Shown piece after piece: positions 34,301-42,367 of a DNA stretch of 64,000 nt (positions are counted from its first letter, which is position 1; each line of letters starts with the position of its first letter). Location: positions 3,844,001 to 3,908,000 of the forward strand of contig NZ_CP043929.1 of NCBI RefSeq assembly GCF_008632455.1. The letters are read 5' to 3'. The notes beneath the pieces were generated by a model. The model was given only the letters and a program-made list of their open reading frames with translations, searched no databases and was not told where the DNA came from. This DNA comes from Methylomonas rhizoryzae (GTDB taxonomy: Bacteria; Pseudomonadota; Gammaproteobacteria; Methylococcales; Methylomonadaceae). Made by a program: the position numbers and the translations under genes.

Positions 34301-37300
34301 GTGTCGATGTTATCTCCGGCATTCACGCTGTAGCAGCCGGTGATGCCGGCGCTGTCGGCGTCGCTGTCGTTGCCCAGGGCTTCGGCAGTGACGTCTTGCG
34401 CGGTGAATACGTAGCCGTTCGGCGCCACGAATTCGACGTGGTAGGTACCGGGCAGCAAACCGGTAAAGCTGTAGTTGCCGTCGGCGTCGGTGGTGGTGGT
34501 CGCCAGCAGGTCATTGGTCACGCAGTCGTACAGGTTGACGGTGACGTCGGCGATGCCGTTCTCGCCGGCGTCTTGCACGCCGTTGGCGTTGCTGTCTTCC
34601 CAGACCCGGTCGCCCAGGCTGGCCAGTTTGACCAGGCCGGCATCCCAGCTCAGGTCGTTTTCGCCGGAGGTCAAGCTGGTGGTAACGGTCAGACCGGTTG
34701 ACGTATCAGCGTCGCTGTCGGCAGCGTCGTCCGCGCCTTGGTCTTGTTTGGTGAAGGCGTAGCCGTCCGGTTGCACGAATTCGACTTGGTAGTCGCCCGG
34801 AACCAGGTTGTCGAACAGATAATAGCCGGGGTTGCCGTTGACGTCGTTCGCGGTTTCGGTGGTCGCCACCAGATTGCCGTTGCCGTCGTACAGGTTGACG
34901 GTGACGCCGTTCAAGCCGTTGCCGTTGGCTTCGTTTTGTTTGCCGTCGTAGTTGTCGTCTACCCAGACGTAATCGCCCAGGCTGGCGGTTTGATACAGGC
35001 CGGCATCGACCGTGTCGATGTTGTCGCCGCTGTTGACGGTGTAGCAGCCGGTGATGCCGGCGCTGTCGGCGTCGCTGTCGTTGCCCAGGGCTTCGGCGGT
35101 CACGTCTTGTTGGGTAAACACGTAGCCGTTCGGCGCCACGAATTCGACGTGGTAGGTACCGGGCAGCAAACCGGTAAAGCTGTAGTTGCCGTCGGCGTCG
35201 GTGGTGGTGGTCGCCAGCAGGTCATTGGTCACGCAGTCGTACAGGTTGACGGTGACGTCGGCGATGCCGTTCTCGCCGGCGTCTTGCACGCCGTTGGCGT
35301 TGCTGTCTTCCCACACCCGGTCGCCCAGGCTGGCCAGTTTGACCAGGCCGGCATCCCAGCTCAGGTCGTTTTCGCCGGAGGTCAAGCTGGTGGTAACGGT
35401 CAGACCGGTTGACGTATCAGCGTCGCTGTCGGCAGCGTCGTCCGCGCCTTGGTCTTGTTTGGTGAAGGCGTAGCCGTCCGGTTGCACGAATTCGACTTGG
35501 TAGTCGCCCGGAACCAGGTTGTCGAACAGATAATAGCCGGGGTTGCCGTTGACGTCGTTCGCGGTTTCGGTGGTCGCCACCAGATTGCCGTTGCCGTCGT
35601 ACAGGTTGACGGTGACGCCGTTCAAGCCGTTGCCGTTGGCTTCGTTTTGTTTGCCGTCGTAGTTGTCGTCTACCCAGACGTAATCGCCCAGGCTGGCGGT
35701 TTGATACAGGCCGGCATCGACCGTGTCGATGTTGTCGCCGCTGTTGACGGTGTAGCAGCCGGTGATGCCGGCATCGTCGGCGTCGCTGTCGTTGCCCAGA
35801 GCTTCGGCGGTCACGTCTTGCGCGGTGAATACGTAGCCGTTAGGCGCCACGAATTCCACGTGGTAGGTACCGGGCAGCAAACCGGTAAAGCTGTAGTTGC
35901 CGTCGGCGTCGGTGGTGGTGGTCGCCAGCAGGTCATTGGTCACGCAGTCGTACAGGTTGACGGTGACGTCGGCGATGCCGTTCTCGCCGGCGTCTTGCAC
36001 GCCGTTGGCGTTGCTGTCTTCCCACACCCGGTCGCCCAGGCTGGCCAGTTTGACCAAGCCGGCATCCCAGCTCAGGTCGTTTTCGCCGGAGGTCAAGCTG
36101 GTGGTGACGGTCAGGCCGGTCGTGGTGTCGGCGTCGCTGTCGGCAGCGTCGTCCGCGCCTTGATCTTGCTTAGTAAACGCATAACCGTCCGGTTGCACGA
36201 ATTCGACTTGGTAGTCGCCCGGAACCAGGTTGTCGAACAGATAATAGCCGGGGTTGCCGTTGACGTCGTTCGCGGTTTCGGTGGTCGCCACCAGATTGCC
36301 GTTACCGTCGTACAGGTTGACGGTGACGCCGTTCAAGCCGTTGCCGTTGGCTTCGTTTTGTTTGCCGTCGTAGTTGTCGTCGATCCAGACGTAATCGCCC
36401 AGGCTGGCGGTTTGATATAGGCCGGCGTCTACCGTGTCGATGTTATCTCCGGCATTCACAGTGTAGCAGCCGGTGATGCCGGCGCTGTCGGCGTCGCTGT
36501 CGTTGCCCAGGGCTTCGGCGGTCACGTCTTGCGCGGTGAATACGTAGCCGTTAGGCGCCACGAATTCGACGTGGTAGGTACCGGGCAGCAAACCGGTAAA
36601 ACTGTAGTTGCCGTCGGTGTCGGTGGTGGTGGTCGCCAGCAGGTCATTGGTCACGCAGTCGTACAGGTTGACGGTGACGTCGGCGATGCCGTTCTCGCCG
36701 GCGTCTTGCACGCCGTTGGCGTTGCTGTCTTCCCAGACCCGGTCGCCCAGGCTGGCCAGTTTGACCAAGCCGGCATCCCAGCTCAGGTCGTTTTCGCCGG
36801 AGGTCAAGCTGGTGGTGACGGTCAGACCGGTTGACGTATCGGCATCGCTGTCGGCAGCGTCGTCCGCGCCTTGATCTTGCTTAGTAAACGCATAACCGTC
36901 CGGTTGCACGAATTCGACTTGGTAGTCGCCCGGAACCAGGTTGTCGAACAGATAATAGCCGGGGTTGCCGTTGACGTCGTTCGCGGTTTCGGTGGTCGCC
37001 ACCAGATTGCCGTTGCCGTCGTACAGGTTGACGGTGACGCCGTTGAGGCCACTAGCGGCGCTGTCGTTTTGCAAGCCGTCGTAGTTGCTATCCACCCAAA
37101 CGTAGTCGCCAAGGCTGGTAGGCTCGGAAATATTTTCCGCAATCAAGCCCGCGTCTATGGTTTGATCGGATTCGCCGGCAACCAGATTAATGATGCCGGT
37201 TTCGCCGGTGGTAATATCCGCGTCGCTATCGGCTGCATCGGAACCGTTGCCGTTGGCGTCTTTAACGGTAAACGCCATGTCGGCAGGCGTTATAAACTTG

Positions 37301-38115
37301 ACTTGATAGTCGCCAGCTTTTAAGCCGGCGAATTGGTAATAGCCGTGCTCAACTGCGGCGGTGCTGTAATCGTCGCCAGTTGTTGTTTCGGCGAGCAAAT
37401 TACCTTGGCTATCGTAGAGTTGCACGATGACGTTGTCCACACCGGCTTCGTTGGCATCTTGAATGCCGTCAGAATTCTGGTCGAACCAGACGTAGTTACC
37501 CAGTTTGGCGCTTTGTAGTTGGATGATTAACGGCTGGGCATTCCCGGCCGGATCGATAACGGCAGTGAAAAAACTGTCGGTAGGCAGAACGCCGTTTCCG
37601 CTTGCAACGGCATTTTGCGCCGCTTGTACCAAGAACGTGATATCGGACGAACTGACTACGTTTCTATTGTTGTCGTTCAAAAAACGATCCAAACCGGCAT
37701 CGTGAATCTGTTGGTCGGTAAAACCTACGATTTTCCAAATGGCGGTTTGTACTTCGCCGTAGTTGAACTGCCCGCCGTATTTCGCATCCGAGGTAAAATT
37801 TTGTGCCAGCAACCAATTGAGTTGATCGACCTGCAGCTGGGTCAAATCGCTTAAGCCAACCGGTTGTATGGAGGTAAAAGAGTCTAACGAATCACCTTCT
37901 GCGCCGGAGGCCGAATAAGTGGTTGGAGAAAGTAAAATGTCGATTAAAGGATTCAGACAGTAAGCATCGTACACCCCGTTAACGATAACCGGATCGGTAC
38001 TATTGGTGACTATCATGTCAAGAAAACTGGGCGCGCCCAGGTCGGGCTGTTGGCCGTAAGCAGTCCCTGCCTTATTGGTTGCGGACGAAGTAACGCGTAT
38101 CGTGAATGTGCTCAT
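31312..38115 (-). CDS. Giant thioester/SdrD-B-repeat surface adhesin, type I secreted
   Basis: A 2267-residue protein without a signal peptide. Residues 1-~200 resemble a thioester domain: AYCLNPLIDI (Cys53) and GEVQTAIWKIVG (Gln123) are the expected bond partners. From ~203, 13 SdrD-B-like domains each open LG(D/N)xVWxDxNxDGxQ; eight are alternating near-identical A and B types. A cysteine-rich insert (~1548-1705) and a DUF11-like domain (~1705-1800) interrupt them. The last ~190 residues carry Ca-binding DxNxDG motifs (DLNGDGVQTV, DSNGNGLIDNIGELFGG, DSNGDGLVDAND) typical of RTX-type cargo. A three-gene type I exporter lies nearby in divergent orientation. I infer a Ca-stiffened rod that presents a covalent adhesive tip. 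Confidence 0.85.
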   Translation of the reverse strand: MSTFTIRVTSSATNKAGTAYGQQPDLGAPSFLDMIVTNSTDPVIVNGVYDAYCLNPLIDILLSPTTYSASGAEGDSLDSFTSIQPVGLSDLTQLQVDQLNWLLAQNFTSDAKYGGQFNYGEVQTAIWKIVGFTDQQIHDAGLDRFLNDNNRNVVSSSDITFLVQAAQNAVASGNGVLPTDSFFTAVIDPAGNAQPLIIQLQSAKLGNYVWFDQNSDGIQDANEAGVDNVIVQLYDSQGNLLAETTTGDDYSTAAVEHGYYQFAGLKAGDYQVKFITPADMAFTVKDANGNGSDAADSDADITTGETGIINLVAGESDQTIDAGLIAENISEPTSLGDYVWVDSNYDGLQNDSAASGLNGVTVNLYDGNGNLVATTETANDVNGNPGYYLFDNLVPGDYQVEFVQPDGYAFTKQDQGADDAADSDADTSTGLTVTTSLTSGENDLSWDAGLVKLASLGDRVWEDSNANGVQDAGENGIADVTVNLYDCVTNDLLATTTTDTDGNYSFTGLLPGTYHVEFVAPNGYVFTAQDVTAEALGNDSDADSAGITGCYTVNAGDNIDTVDAGLYQTASLGDYVWIDDNYDGKQNEANGNGLNGVTVNLYDGNGNLVATTETANDVNGNPGYYLFDNLVPGDYQVEFVQPDGYAFTKQDQGADDAADSDADTTTGLTVTTSLTSGENDLSWDAGLVKLASLGDRVWEDSNANGVQDAGENGIADVTVNLYDCVTNDLLATTTTDADGNYSFTGLLPGTYHVEFVAPNGYVFTAQDVTAEALGNDSDADDAGITGCYTVNSGDNIDTVDAGLYQTASLGDYVWVDDNYDGKQNEANGNGLNGVTVNLYDGNGNLVATTETANDVNGNPGYYLFDNLVPGDYQVEFVQPDGYAFTKQDQGADDAADSDADTSTGLTVTTSLTSGENDLSWDAGLVKLASLGDRVWEDSNANGVQDAGENGIADVTVNLYDCVTNDLLATTTTDADGNYSFTGLLPGTYHVEFVAPNGYVFTQQDVTAEALGNDSDADSAGITGCYTVNSGDNIDTVDAGLYQTASLGDYVWVDDNYDGKQNEANGNGLNGVTVNLYDGNGNLVATTETANDVNGNPGYYLFDNLVPGDYQVEFVQPDGYAFTKQDQGADDAADSDADTSTGLTVTTSLTSGENDLSWDAGLVKLASLGDRVWEDSNANGVQDAGENGIADVTVNLYDCVTNDLLATTTTDADGNYSFTGLLPGTYHVEFVAPNGYVFTAQDVTAEALGNDSDADSAGITGCYSVNAGDNIDTVDAGLYQLASIGNRIWYDTNANGIQDAGESGVAGVVVDLKDNNGLGAVLQTTTTDANGYYLFDNLKPGDYHIDIQEDTLPDGYEFTTPNAGSNDELDSDVSTVYGAETVPLSWGVMDKTTLTSGEVDLSWDAGIVAKKATIGDKIWHDANANGIQDAGEQGIAGVTVELRDNTGTYGNILETTTTDANGNYLFDNLSPGDYHIDIVESTLPSGYQFTKANIGGNDNVDSDVSTQYGSTTVPLNYGIMDKTTLSAGEVDLSWDAGVYFIGVDVEKYVSSTQCVTKNNCGGEGASVNDWKSNCNFSSSWSYNWWSGWQETKTPTGWNGISDCKASDTFNSVFGVNCSGGNKSLYDILCSTGTGSQDVMMRECVAAYLNACHTGVDFAYSKEEVCAQTKYALSCGSFTDTINMFSYENKLGCNYTDSKHTYNCTVDTTLYDADAAPGLEVKTGTNVTFTYIVKNTGDTALKNVSLVDDKIATVTYVSGDSNKNGFLDVGESWTYTASEAAVSGLRTNIATVTGYDSISGTKVTDSDAANYTGSSALKSSLGDRVWEDLDMDGKQEAGENGIGNVTVKLQYAGADGKFDTADDKAYTTKTDASGYYQFSNLDAGKYQVTVVSPSGYYVTKSNQGSNDAIDSDIDSSGKTSVIDLAAGQQNLTIDAGLYRKASIGDRIWEDSDHDGIQDVGEIGIKGVKVMLQNSSGTTLQTAYTDSAGNYKFVNLDPGTYRLCFDKANVSHYSYWNYWANMNDWYWDVKANVGTNDNIDSDALSDGTKANVVYTQYTQLVSGENDMSWDAAITPVVIDLNGDGVQTVSRADAAGSFDLFGTGTKVESGWISGDDGFLAVDSNGNGLIDNIGELFGGSEIGAGFAKLAAFDSNGDGLVDANDADFSSLLIWKDGNGNHQTDAGELMSLSEAGVSSLTVGHTDLPFIDAQGNLHFERSSATLADGQSVDMTDVYFNVSTDDVVAAGGQAISFADLIAQVGVSNADESLWLA
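34273..37116 (-). repeat. Four tandem 711-base coding repeats
   Basis: Matching blocks recur every 711 bases, for example at 34299, 35010, 35721 and 36432; the unit equals 237 codons. Each unit encodes one A-type and one B-type SdrD-B-like domain. Long stretches are identical between copies, including silent positions, so the array arose recently or is kept uniform by gene conversion. Assembly collapse or expansion is a risk here. Confidence 0.92.
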
Positions 38116-38334
38116 TGTCGAAATCCTCTGGAATTTATTGTTCTACTTGCGAAAGCCAACTCCGAAATGAACGCGCAGGCGGGCGCTCTACGGCTTTGCA
38201 GTGCGCTAAGTAAAACCCCTTTAGCCTAACGCTGCCGGTAACGGCTGTGGGCGATGAAGCCCCGGGGATCCCAGACTCTCCGGACGGATTCCGGAAATGT
38301 TGACAGGATCTCCCAAGGCGCAATGCTGACTAAC
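38116..38334 (-). other. Long spacer between PEP-CTERM gene and giant adhesin gene
   Basis: 219 untranslated bases with several G+C inverted stretches. If transcription comes from the sigma-54-type promoter at 38652, this would be an intercistronic leader. I could not match it to a known riboswitch. Confidence 0.35.
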
Positions 38335-38487
38335 TTATTTTTTCGCGCGTTTTTTTGCCACCGCAAAAGCTAAAGCGCCGATGGCCAACAAAGAATAAGC
38401 TTCCGGCTCCGGAAGATTGAATGTGGGAGCTGCAAATGCGGGAACGGCAGCCAACGACATTACTAGCAGAGAAACCAATTTACCCAT
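38335..38487 (-). CDS. 50-residue PEP-CTERM protein
   Basis: A complete frame from ATG 38487 to TAA encodes a signal peptide (MGKLVSLLVMSLAAVPAFA), about five residues of mature chain, and a full sorting signal (LPEPEAYSLLAIGALAFA then VAKKRAKK). The sorting signal has the PEP box, hydrophobic span and basic tail recognised by exosortase. Almost nothing would remain after both cleavages, so the product may be a tiny peptide or a marker of the envelope pathway. A sigma-54-type promoter and a GTAAAATTTAC dyad lie upstream. No exosortase gene is in the window. Confidence 0.8.
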   Translation of the reverse strand: MGKLVSLLVMSLAAVPAFAAPTFNLPEPEAYSLLAIGALAFAVAKKRAKK

Positions 38488-38651
38488 GATACTTACCTAA
38501 CCTGTAATAACTGAATGAATGTTAACTGGGATCATGTATCAACAGACCGCACGGACAGCTACCGCATATTTTCCGTTCGAGCGAAGTCACTCATGAACAA
38601 TTCCAGTTTCCGGTCGCGAGGGATACCGCTTATTCTCGCTGACACAAAACA

Positions 38652-38667
38652 AGCAAACATCAGGCCA
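38652..38667 (-). promoter_or_regulatory. Sigma-54 promoter candidate for the PEP-CTERM gene
   Basis: On the minus strand TGGCCTGATGTTTGCT matches TGGC..G....TTGCT with correct -24/-12 spacing, ~165 bases before ATG 38487. In several PEP-CTERM bacteria these genes depend on RpoN with the PrsK/PrsR pair. Confidence 0.65.
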
Positions 38668-38742
38668 TATCTACAAATCTCGGCTCAACGAACGTGATTC
38701 GTTTCAAATTCTTGCCATTTAACCGATTTTTAGACCCAGTTT

Positions 38743-38753
38743 GTAAAATTTAC
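38743..38753. promoter_or_regulatory. GTAAAATTTAC dyad, candidate enhancer site
   Basis: A perfect 11-base palindrome within TTGTAAAATTTACTGACGC, ~76 bases upstream of the sigma-54-type promoter, a normal distance for an activator. A second similar block, TGTAAAATTAGTTGACGC, is at 39153-39170. Confidence 0.5.
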
Positions 38754-39009
38754 TGACGCTTTACTTGCATTACATAAACTAGTCGCCGGCTTGTATTCCC
38801 GCCAAACCGAAACAAAAAATAAATAATTGATTTTAAAAATAAAATAGCCAATCTCTACACCAATGGCACTCAGCAAGGCCCACCAGGCCCTAAAGCATTA
38901 GAGATTGCTAATTTAGACAGTTATGACAGTTTTTGCCGACTTCGTCACATTACCGGCCACTTTCCGGTTTAAATAAACGGCATCAACAGCACGGATTACT
39001 AAACCTATC

Positions 39010-39037
39010 TTTAATCCAACCTTAATCTATCTTTAAT
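39010..39037 (+). promoter_or_regulatory. Three hexamers at 11-base spacing, OmpR-family-type site
   Basis: TTTAAT (39010), CTTAAT (39021) and TTTAAT (39032), each separated by 5 bases, resemble the tandem hexamer boxes of PmrA/QseB-type response regulators. They lie ~260 bases before the exporter operon. Confidence 0.45.
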
Positions 39038-39294
39038 GTCACCGGCAAAAACAATGTCGATCGCCGAATCAAACCCGCAAGCCAGAATCCGTCTTCACGC
39101 GCCGAAAAGATCCAACGATCAACTTATATCGACTCGAAACGCCATCAAACCCTGTAAAATTAGTTGACGCCTACCTACTTATGGCCTACACCCATACATT
39201 CGATGGATTTATTCGTCCCTAACCGCCATTCTTACCGCGCATTTGCGTCAATGCGGTAAACTCTTTCCGATAACCGCATAGCCACTCGAACCCG

Positions 39295-41031
39295 ATGCAA
39301 CGAAAAAACGCCTCAGCGAATCCGCTTCGCTCCGATTTAGAACTCGCCCTGATGGAATGCAAAGGCGCTTTCATCTCCGCCGCCGGCTTCAGCATGGTGA
39401 TAAACCTGTTGATGCTGACCCCGTCCATATACATGCTGCAGCTCTACGATCGCGTGGTCTCTACCGGCAATAAGTCGACCTTGCTGATGCTGACCATTTT
39501 GATGATCGCACTGTACCTGACCATGAGTTTTCTGGAATGGATACGCTCGCAAATTCTGGTGCGGGTCAGCGCCAGACTGGAAACCTTGCTGAATTACCGG
39601 GTATTCGCCGTCGCCTTTCAACAATCGCTGGCCAGCAACCAGCGCGCCGGCACGCAACCATTGGAAGATTTAACTGCGTTGCGGCAATTTTTAACCGGCA
39701 ACGGCTTGTTCGCATTTTTCGACGCGCCCTGGCTGCCGATTTATGTAGCCTTGCTATTCGTGTTTCATCCTTGGTACGGTTGGTTTTCGGTCGCGATAGT
39801 CCTGCTGCTAATGGCTATCGCCATCGTCAACGAAAAATTGACCGCCAAGCCGCTCGCGGAAGCCAACGATATGGCTGTGCAAGGCCGCGCGCAAGTCGCC
39901 CGCAATCTCAGAAACGCCGAAGTGATCGAGTCCATGGGCATGCTGGCCGACATTCGCCGCCGCTGGCTGGAAACCACCTATAAAATACTGGAACTGCAAT
40001 CGATCGCCAGCTCCAGAGCCGGCTTAATCAGCGCGATTTCCAAAGTTGTGCGCCTCACCGCACAGTCGGCGATTTTAGGTTTGGGCGCTTATTTGGCGGT
40101 CGAAAGGGAAATTTCGCCGGGCTTGATGATCGCCGGCTCCATTCTATTAGGCCGTGCACTAGCCCCTATTGACTTGTTGATAGGCACCTGGAAAGGCTTT
40201 ATCAGCGCCCGTGGTCAATACAAGCGTTTGCACGACATATTGCTGGAAGTACCCGCGGAAAGCGAAAAAATGTCATTGCCGCCGCCGTCCGGGCAAATCG
40301 AATTCGAAGCAGTACAAGTCAATCCGCCCGGCTCGCAAAAAGCCACCTTGCGCGGCATCAGTTTGGTTATGGAACGCGGCGACCTAATCGGCGTGGTTGG
40401 CCCCAGCGGAGCCGGCAAATCGACCTTCGCCCGGGCGGTGTTGGGCATTTGGCCGGCCTCCGCCGGTAAAATTCGCTTGGACGGTGCGGACATCGCGACC
40501 TGGAATCGCCTGGAGTTAGGCCCCTACATCGGCTATTTACCGCAAGACATCGAACTATTCGAAGGCTCGATCAGCGAAAACATCGCCCGCTTCGGCGCCG
40601 TCGATGCGCAAAAAGTTATCGAAGCCGCGCAAATGGCCGGAGTACACGAGCTGATCTTGCATTTGCCGAACGGTTACGATACGCCGATCGGGCCGGGCGG
40701 CGCCACATTATCCGGCGGCCAGCGCCAACGCATAGGTCTGGCACGGGCCTTGTACGGCAATCCGGTCATCGTGGTGTTGGACGAACCGAATTCCAATTTG
40801 GATGACCAAGGCGAGGAAGCGCTGGCGCAAGCACTTAACCAATTAAAACAACGGCAAGTGACGGTGATATTGGTCTCGCACCGCCAGAACGCGCTGTCGA
40901 AAGTGGATAAACTGCTGATTTTGAACGAAGGTAAGCTGGCGCTTTACGGCTTGCGCGAACAGGTAATCGCGCATTTGCAAAGAAACATCCAACAACAAAC
41001 CAACGCCCAACCCAACCCGGAACCGGCATAA
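39295..41031 (+). CDS. Type I secretion ABC transporter (PrtD family)
   Basis: The 578-residue inner-membrane ATPase-permease has six membrane helices (~25-310). Its nucleotide-binding domain carries VGPSGAGKSTFARAVLG (Walker A), LSGGQRQRIGLARAL (signature) and VIVVLDEPNSNLD (Walker B). The N-terminus lacks a C39 peptidase-like domain, as in PrtD/AprD exporters of RTX proteins. It heads an operon with adaptor and outer-membrane factor, each within 10 bases of the previous gene. The likely cargo is the giant adhesin encoded divergently. Confidence 0.92.
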   Translation: MQRKNASANPLRSDLELALMECKGAFISAAGFSMVINLLMLTPSIYMLQLYDRVVSTGNKSTLLMLTILMIALYLTMSFLEWIRSQILVRVSARLETLLNYRVFAVAFQQSLASNQRAGTQPLEDLTALRQFLTGNGLFAFFDAPWLPIYVALLFVFHPWYGWFSVAIVLLLMAIAIVNEKLTAKPLAEANDMAVQGRAQVARNLRNAEVIESMGMLADIRRRWLETTYKILELQSIASSRAGLISAISKVVRLTAQSAILGLGAYLAVEREISPGLMIAGSILLGRALAPIDLLIGTWKGFISARGQYKRLHDILLEVPAESEKMSLPPPSGQIEFEAVQVNPPGSQKATLRGISLVMERGDLIGVVGPSGAGKSTFARAVLGIWPASAGKIRLDGADIATWNRLELGPYIGYLPQDIELFEGSISENIARFGAVDAQKVIEAAQMAGVHELILHLPNGYDTPIGPGGATLSGGQRQRIGLARALYGNPVIVVLDEPNSNLDDQGEEALAQALNQLKQRQVTVILVSHRQNALSKVDKLLILNEGKLALYGLREQVIAHLQRNIQQQTNAQPNPEPA

Positions 41032-41040
41032 CCTCCCACC

Positions 41041-42363
41041 ATGAACTCGCAACCCAACATCGAACAATCTTCGCTTCATCTGGTCACCGACGACAGGCCG
41101 ATCCGCCGTTTAGGCACTATCGTCCTGCTATGCACCGTTGGGGTATTCTTCGCCTGGAGTTTTCTGGCACCGATAGACGGCGCGGCCTATGCTCCCGGCG
41201 TGGTAGCGGTCAAATCGCACCGGAAAACCATACAACATTTGGACGGCGGCATCGTCAGCCGAATGCTGATCAAGGAGGGCGACGTGGTCCATGCCGGCGA
41301 TTTGCTGTTGACCCTGGATGGGACCGAAAACAAAGCCCAGTTGGAAATCGCCCGCGGCCAATTTATCACCTTGGCGGCTCAGCTGGCTCGGCTGGAGGCC
41401 GAACGCGACGGCTTGCAATCGGTACGCTATCCGCCCAGCCTGGATGACGACAGCGATGCGCGCATCAGCGAAGCCAAAAAAACCGAAAACCAATTGTTCA
41501 TGGCCCGCAAGATTGCCCGCGAAGGCGAAATGGAGGTGCTCAAGCAGCGCATTCAACAACTCAATTCCATCATCGCCGGCTTGCAAGGGCAACGCGCCAG
41601 CAAACAGGAATTAGTGGAATCCTATGCCGAAGAGGCTAAAGACCTCAAAGAACTATTGGCGGAAGGTTTCGCCGACAAACAGCGTCTACGCGACATCGAA
41701 CGCAACCACACCATGAATAAAGGCGACATCTCCTCTATCAATTCGGAGATAGCCTCCAACCAAGTGCAAATCGGCGAAACCAAGCTGCAAATCCTGCAAT
41801 TGGAGAAAAAATTTCAGGAAGAAGTCACCACCAAGATGAGCGAGACGCAAACCGATTTGTACGGAGTCAATCAACGTATCCTGGCCACCCGCGACAAAGT
41901 AGTGCGCATAGACATCAAGGCCCCGGTCGACGGCCGGGTGATGGGCATGACGGTGCATACCATAGGCGGCGTGGTGATGCCGGGCACCCCCATCATGGAC
42001 CTCGTCCCGCTAAAAGAAGAGTTGGTCATCTCGGCCCGCGTTGCGCCTATCGATATCGACAGAGTCAGCGTCGGTCTGATTGCCGACGTGCGCTTTACCG
42101 CGTTCAAGCAGGCCTTGACGCCGGTTATCGAAGGCAAGGTCACCACCCTATCCGCCGATAGTTTCACCGACGAAAAAGAAGGCAAGTCTTACTACCAAGC
42201 GGAAGTCACGCTAACCCCGGAAAGTATCGAAAAAATGGCCCATCTGGAACTAGTACCCGGCATGCCGGTAGAAGTGTTGATCAAAACCGGCGAACGCACC
42301 TTGTTCGAATATCTCACGCAACCGATAACAAACGCCTTCGCCCGGGCATTCATTGAGGACTGA
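41041..42363 (+). CDS. Type I secretion membrane-fusion adaptor (HlyD/PrtE family)
   Basis: The 440-residue adaptor has one N-terminal membrane segment (GTIVLLCTVGVFFAWSFLAP, ~26-45). A split lipoyl/barrel-sandwich part follows (GIVSRMLIKEGDVVHAGDLL), then a long coiled coil (~90-270). The beta-barrel region ends in a short helix. DIKAPVDGRVMGMTVHTIGG is the conserved return strand. It bridges the ABC exporter and the TolC-like channel. Confidence 0.92.
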   Translation: MNSQPNIEQSSLHLVTDDRPIRRLGTIVLLCTVGVFFAWSFLAPIDGAAYAPGVVAVKSHRKTIQHLDGGIVSRMLIKEGDVVHAGDLLLTLDGTENKAQLEIARGQFITLAAQLARLEAERDGLQSVRYPPSLDDDSDARISEAKKTENQLFMARKIAREGEMEVLKQRIQQLNSIIAGLQGQRASKQELVESYAEEAKDLKELLAEGFADKQRLRDIERNHTMNKGDISSINSEIASNQVQIGETKLQILQLEKKFQEEVTTKMSETQTDLYGVNQRILATRDKVVRIDIKAPVDGRVMGMTVHTIGGVVMPGTPIMDLVPLKEELVISARVAPIDIDRVSVGLIADVRFTAFKQALTPVIEGKVTTLSADSFTDEKEGKSYYQAEVTLTPESIEKMAHLELVPGMPVEVLIKTGERTLFEYLTQPITNAFARAFIED

Positions 42364-42367
42364 GCCC

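Larger units (their letters stand above)
38488..39294. other. 807-base divergent regulatory region
   Basis: No gene is visible. It contains a sigma-54-type promoter toward the PEP-CTERM gene, two TGTAAAATT...TGACGC blocks (38743 and 39153), a triple TTTAAT/CTTAAT direct repeat (39010-39037) and an A+T-rich centre. It separates the adhesin side from the exporter genes. Confidence 0.6.

Noticed and set aside
34273..37116. CRISPR-like periodicity
   Set aside because: The units are 711 bases long, coding and contiguous; there are no short repeats with unique spacers.
34279..37323. Long plus-strand frames opposite the adhesin repeats
   Set aside because: They repeat every 711 bases in step with the minus-strand protein repeats and have a Val/Gly/Ala-rich composition typical of antisense shadows.
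38116..38334. Possible c-di-GMP riboswitch before the adhesin gene
   Set aside because: A GCAAAGCC fragment is present, but the other conserved blocks and the closing stem of the class could not be matched.
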